A stretch of DNA of 8,603 nucleotides from Synergistaceae bacterium (GTDB taxonomy: Bacteria > Synergistota > Synergistia > Synergistales > Thermovirgaceae): assembly GCA_003446665.1 (NCBI GenBank), contig DMCT01000055.1:1-8603 (forward strand), in the 5' to 3' direction. Position 1 is the stretch's first letter. Each line of letters starts with the position of its first letter. Both the position numbers and the translations under genes were made by a program. Positions 5,610-8,603 of the stretch are shown here, piece by piece. The notes beneath the pieces were generated by a model. It had not been told where the DNA came from. It made no database searches and saw only the letters and a program-made list of their open reading frames with translations.

Positions 5610-8603
5610 CTACACCACTTCGACAGCGCCGCCCGAGATACGGCGAATCTGCTCCACAAAGGGCTTCCCGGGATCGACCTTGAGGCGCCTCGAACGAAGC
5701 AAGGCCCGAAAGGAATCCGACACATATTCGATGTACACCGTCGCTTCACCCGGATAACCCTTCAACTCCCGGTACACATCCGTCAGACACCCGTTGAGTT
5801 TTTTCCCCGTATCGTAAATCCTCAGCCTGACTGCCGGAGCCACACATTCTTTGGCTTTCTCGACGGGCAGGATGGAATCAACGACAAGGTTAATGCCGTC
5901 CCGTTCATGAAGTTTGCCTGTGATTATACATACCTCGCCCTTTTCCGGGATGTATTCCAGGCCGTTCCAGGTTTTTGGAAAACAGACAGCCTCTACTTTT
6001 CCTTCGACGTCCTCTATTTCGAAAATCGCCATTTTGTCACCCCTTTTGGTGAACTTCTCCTGGAGGTCCACCACGACGCCGGCTACTACAGGCCGGCAGC
6101 CCGATGACTTCCAGAAGGAAAGCTCGCCAATCGTGCAGGTGGTTATATCTTCGTAAAGGGACTCATAATGTTCACAGGGGTGACCGGATATGTAAAGTCC
6201 GGTGGCTTCCTTTTCCATGGTCATCCTGGTATGAAAATCGAAATCCTCAGTATCAACAAGTTGAGGGCCGTTTTTGTCCTCTTCCTCCTCGACAAGCGTC
6301 AAAAGAGAGCGCTGCCTGCCATCTGACGCCCGACGCTGGACTATTTCGACCATGGGCTGGAGGCTGTCAAGAAGCTGCTTCCTGTTGGTCGAAATGGCAT
6401 CAAAGGCACCCGCTTTTATGAGGTTTTCCACCACGGATTTCCCTACGACCCGCATGTCGACCTTGTTCAGAAAATCCCAGAGAGATTCGAAGGGTCCGCC
6501 CTCCCTGGCCGCCAGGATGGCTTCAACGGCCCCTCCCCCGACTTTCGAAACCGCGCTGAGGCCAAAGAGAATCTCTTTACCGTCGACGGTAAAAAGCGAC
6601 CCCGACTTGTTGATGTCAGGAGGCAGCACGCTTATGCCCGCACTCTTGACGGCCCTCACGTAGCGGGCCAAAACGTCCAGCTTGGAGTGTATGTGGCTCG
6701 ACAGGAAGGCTGCCATGAATTCCACCGGGAAATGAGCCTTGAGGTAGGCGGTCTGGTAACTGATCATGGCGTAGGCGGTGCTGTGGGACTTGTTAAAGCC
6801 GTATCCGGCGAATTCCTGGATGATGTCGAAGATCTGCTCGGCCTTTTTGCGGTCTATGCCGTTTTTCCCGCAGCCCTCTACGAAATGGGCACGTTCTCTT
6901 TCCATAACCTCCACTTTCTTTTTTCCCATGGCCCTCCTAAGCAGGTCCGCCTGGCCCAGAGTATATCCCGCCAGTGCAGCTGCGCACTGCATGACCTGCT
7001 CCTGGTACAGGATCACCCCGTGGGTTTCTTTCAGGATGTCCTCAAGCAGAGGATGTAAGTAGGATGCTTTCTGCCTGCCGTGCTTGCACTCCACGTACTG
7101 GTCGACCATGCCGCTTCCCAGTGGACCTGGTCTGTAAAGGGCCAGGGCAGCGATGAGGTCCTCGAAGCAATCCGGGAGCAGGCGTTTGAGAAGCTGTCTC
7201 ATGCCCGCCGATTCAAGCTGGAAGACACCAAGTGTATCCCCCCTGGACAGAAGCTCGTAGGTCTTTTGGTCGTCCAGGGGAAGATCGTAGATATCGGGCG
7301 GAGTCTTGCCGTTTGCCTTTATGTTTTCGAGGGTCTCTTCCAGCATTGAAAGGGTCCGCAGTCCCAGAAAGTCCATCTTGACGAGCCCGAGTTTCTCGAC
7401 GGGTTCCATGGCGTATTGCGTCACTATCTGATTGTCCCCTATCCTTCGGACGGGAAGATAATCCGTAAGTGGACCCGGAGTTATTACAACGCCCGCCGCG
7501 TGCTGCGAACAGTGCCTCGCCAGCCCCTCGATGCGGGAGGCGTAATCCAGGAGCTTGCGTACAGCCATATCGTCGCGATGAAGCTGTTTCAGCTCCGGGT
7601 TTTGTTCCATGGCTTCCTCTATAGACGAAACCCCCGCGGGGATCAACCTGGCCACCCTGTCGACGTCGGGGTAAGGCATATCCAGGGCGCGCCCTACATC
7701 ACGCACGGCCGCCTTGCTTTTCATCCTGTCGAAGGTGATGATCTGGCCCACGTTGTCCCTGCCGTATTTTTCGACTATATGTTCCAGCACCTGGTCCCGC
7801 CTCTTGTCGGATATATCCGTATCGATGTCGGGCATGCTGATCCTCTCCGGATTCAGGAAACGCTCGAAGAGGAGATCGTACCTTAGAGGGTCCACCTCGG
7901 TGATCTTAAGGCTGTAGGCTACCAACGACCCGGCGGCGGACCCTCGTCCGGGCCCGACGGGGACACCGTCCGACTTGGCGGCCTGAATAATGTCCGCCAC
8001 TATCAGGAAATACCCCGAAAACCCCATTTGCCTGATGACGTCTAGTTCATACTCCAGTCGCGAAAGATAGTGTTCGGGAATGGGACCACCCAAGCGACCA
8101 CGAAGGCCCTCCCTGGCTCTCTCGCCAAGGGTTTCCTCAAGGCTGCGTCCTTTAGGCACGGGGACCTCGGGCAACAGGTGCCCCTCAAAGGAGAATTCGA
8201 CGTTGCAGCGTTCCGCAATGGCTACGGTATTTTCAAGCGCCTCGGGCAGCTCGGTTCCGAAAAGCTCCCACATTTCCTCGGGCGATCTGAGGTAGAAATC
8301 GTTCGAACCGAAGCGGTATCTGTTTTGGGTATTGACCGTGGAGTTGGTCTGCACACAGAGTAAAACATCGTGCCATGCGGCATCACCCGCCTCGAGGTAA
8401 TGGGCGTCGTTGGTAGCGATAAGGGGAATGCCCGTTTCCCTTGAAAGTCTCACAAGTTCCTTGTTGACCACAGCCTGTTCCCGAAGGCTGTTGTGCATGA
8501 TTTCCAGAAAGAAGTTTTCCGGGCCGAAAATGTCGCGGTACATTTCGGCACGTTCCCGTGCTCCGCTTTCATCGTTTTCCAGGATCAGCGACGGGATCTC
8601 GCC
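5610..8603 (-). CDS. dnaE: DNA polymerase III subunit alpha (N-terminal part cut by window edge)
   Basis: The replicative polymerase catalytic subunit; 997 C-terminal residues are visible. The frame stays open to the last base, reading G-E-I-P-S at the edge, so the ATG at 8543 is internal. Domains in order: end of the PHP domain, with ATNDAHYL and HDVLLCVQT; palm, with GPGRGSAAGS (fragment residues about 214-223) and PDIDTD (258-263) carrying two catalytic aspartates; the third in KMDFLGL (D411). Fingers and helix-hairpin-helix regions follow, including GYGFNKSHSTAYAMI. A possible beta-clamp motif, QRSLL, lies at 6314-6300 before the OB-fold domain (about 838-910, PVVAGVVVDLQ onward). The order is that of DnaE1 types such as E. 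coli, not PolC. Matching the catalytic Asp to E. coli D401 suggests about 140 residues lie outside the window. No 3'-5' exonuclease domain is visible. mtrB starts 45 bases after the stop. Confidence 0.97.
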   Translation of the reverse strand, partial: GEIPSLILENDESGARERAEMYRDIFGPENFFLEIMHNSLREQAVVNKELVRLSRETGIPLIATNDAHYLEAGDAAWHDVLLCVQTNSTVNTQNRYRFGSNDFYLRSPEEMWELFGTELPEALENTVAIAERCNVEFSFEGHLLPEVPVPKGRSLEETLGERAREGLRGRLGGPIPEHYLSRLEYELDVIRQMGFSGYFLIVADIIQAAKSDGVPVGPGRGSAAGSLVAYSLKITEVDPLRYDLLFERFLNPERISMPDIDTDISDKRRDQVLEHIVEKYGRDNVGQIITFDRMKSKAAVRDVGRALDMPYPDVDRVARLIPAGVSSIEEAMEQNPELKQLHRDDMAVRKLLDYASRIEGLARHCSQHAAGVVITPGPLTDYLPVRRIGDNQIVTQYAMEPVEKLGLVKMDFLGLRTLSMLEETLENIKANGKTPPDIYDLPLDDQKTYELLSRGDTLGVFQLESAGMRQLLKRLLPDCFEDLIAALALYRPGPLGSGMVDQYVECKHGRQKASYLHPLLEDILKETHGVILYQEQVMQCAAALAGYTLGQADLLRRAMGKKKVEVMERERAHFVEGCGKNGIDRKKAEQIFDIIQEFAGYGFNKSHSTAYAMISYQTAYLKAHFPVEFMAAFLSSHIHSKLDVLARYVRAVKSAGISVLPPDINKSGSLFTVDGKEILFGLSAVSKVGGGAVEAILAAREGGPFESLWDFLNKVDMRVVGKSVVENLIKAGAFDAISTNRKQLLDSLQPMVEIVQRRASDGRQRSLLTLVEEEEDKNGPQLVDTEDFDFHTRMTMEKEATGLYISGHPCEHYESLYEDITTCTIGELSFWKSSGCRPVVAGVVVDLQEKFTKRGDKMAIFEIEDVEGKVEAVCFPKTWNGLEYIPEKGEVCIITGKLHERDGINLVVDSILPVEKAKECVAPAVRLRIYDTGKKLNGCLTDVYRELKGYPGEATVYIEYVSDSFRALLRSRRLKVDPGKPFVEQIRRISGGAVEVV

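Noticed and set aside
5202..6107. 301-codon plus-strand open frame over dnaE, mtrB and pyk starts
   Set aside because: Runs antisense across three recognised genes with no family resemblance; best explained as a shadow of the minus-strand coding.
6280..6300. Cluster of GAG triplets in dnaE as a TRAP site
   Set aside because: The triplets encode a run of glutamates in a variable linker before the OB domain and are too few and unevenly spaced for a TRAP leader.

Overview
The window is a dense run of seven confidently called genes, all on the minus strand, plus the first codons of an eighth at the left edge. Read in the direction of transcription (right to left) the order is: dnaE (partial, right edge), mtrB (tryptophan RNA-binding attenuation protein, TRAP), pyk (long form with a C-terminal PEP-utilizer domain), a NudL-type CoA pyrophosphatase, nfo (endonuclease IV), an Orr-type ornithine/alanine racemase, cdaA (diadenylate cyclase, runs off the left edge) and the probable start of the gene after cdaA. 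No gap between these genes exceeds 60 bases and two junctions overlap (mtrB/pyk, nudix/nfo). No RNA gene, mobile element, CRISPR array, convincing promoter or convincing terminator was seen.

The gene set fits a bacterium, probably an anaerobic amino-acid fermenter. The Orr-type racemase is known from ornithine-fermenting clostridia. CdaA and TRAP are best known from Firmicutes, and dnaE and pyk are also close together in Bacillus. The moderately high GC coding sequence and mixed GTG/ATG starts would suit Synergistota or a deep Firmicutes lineage. That placement is an inference from gene content, not a database match.

Region by region: 5610-8603 is the replicative polymerase alpha subunit, from the end of its PHP domain to its C terminus. 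5304-5564 is the small RNA-binding regulator, with a strong Shine-Dalgarno sequence and a GTG start. 3557-5317 is pyruvate kinase, whose ribosome-binding site and start lie inside the end of mtrB. 2849-3508 is the Nudix hydrolase, and 2016-2858 is nfo, starting at a GTG that overlaps the Nudix stop. 888-1958 is the racemase. 1-834 is cdaA, preceded by a 53-base gap that can form a hairpin. The first 11 bases hold a well-formed start site for the next gene, which by neighbourhood is likely the CdaA regulator cdaR (ybbR).

Most of the genes are housekeeping: replication, glycolysis, base-excision repair, nucleotide clean-up and c-di-AMP signalling. The item most worth attention is TRAP placed between dnaE and pyk instead of beside folE as in Bacillus. 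It keeps the RNA-contacting Lys/Lys/Arg set, carries a tryptophan in its own chain, and has several GAG/UAG triplets around its own start. I found no clearly new system; the TRAP locus is the best lead.
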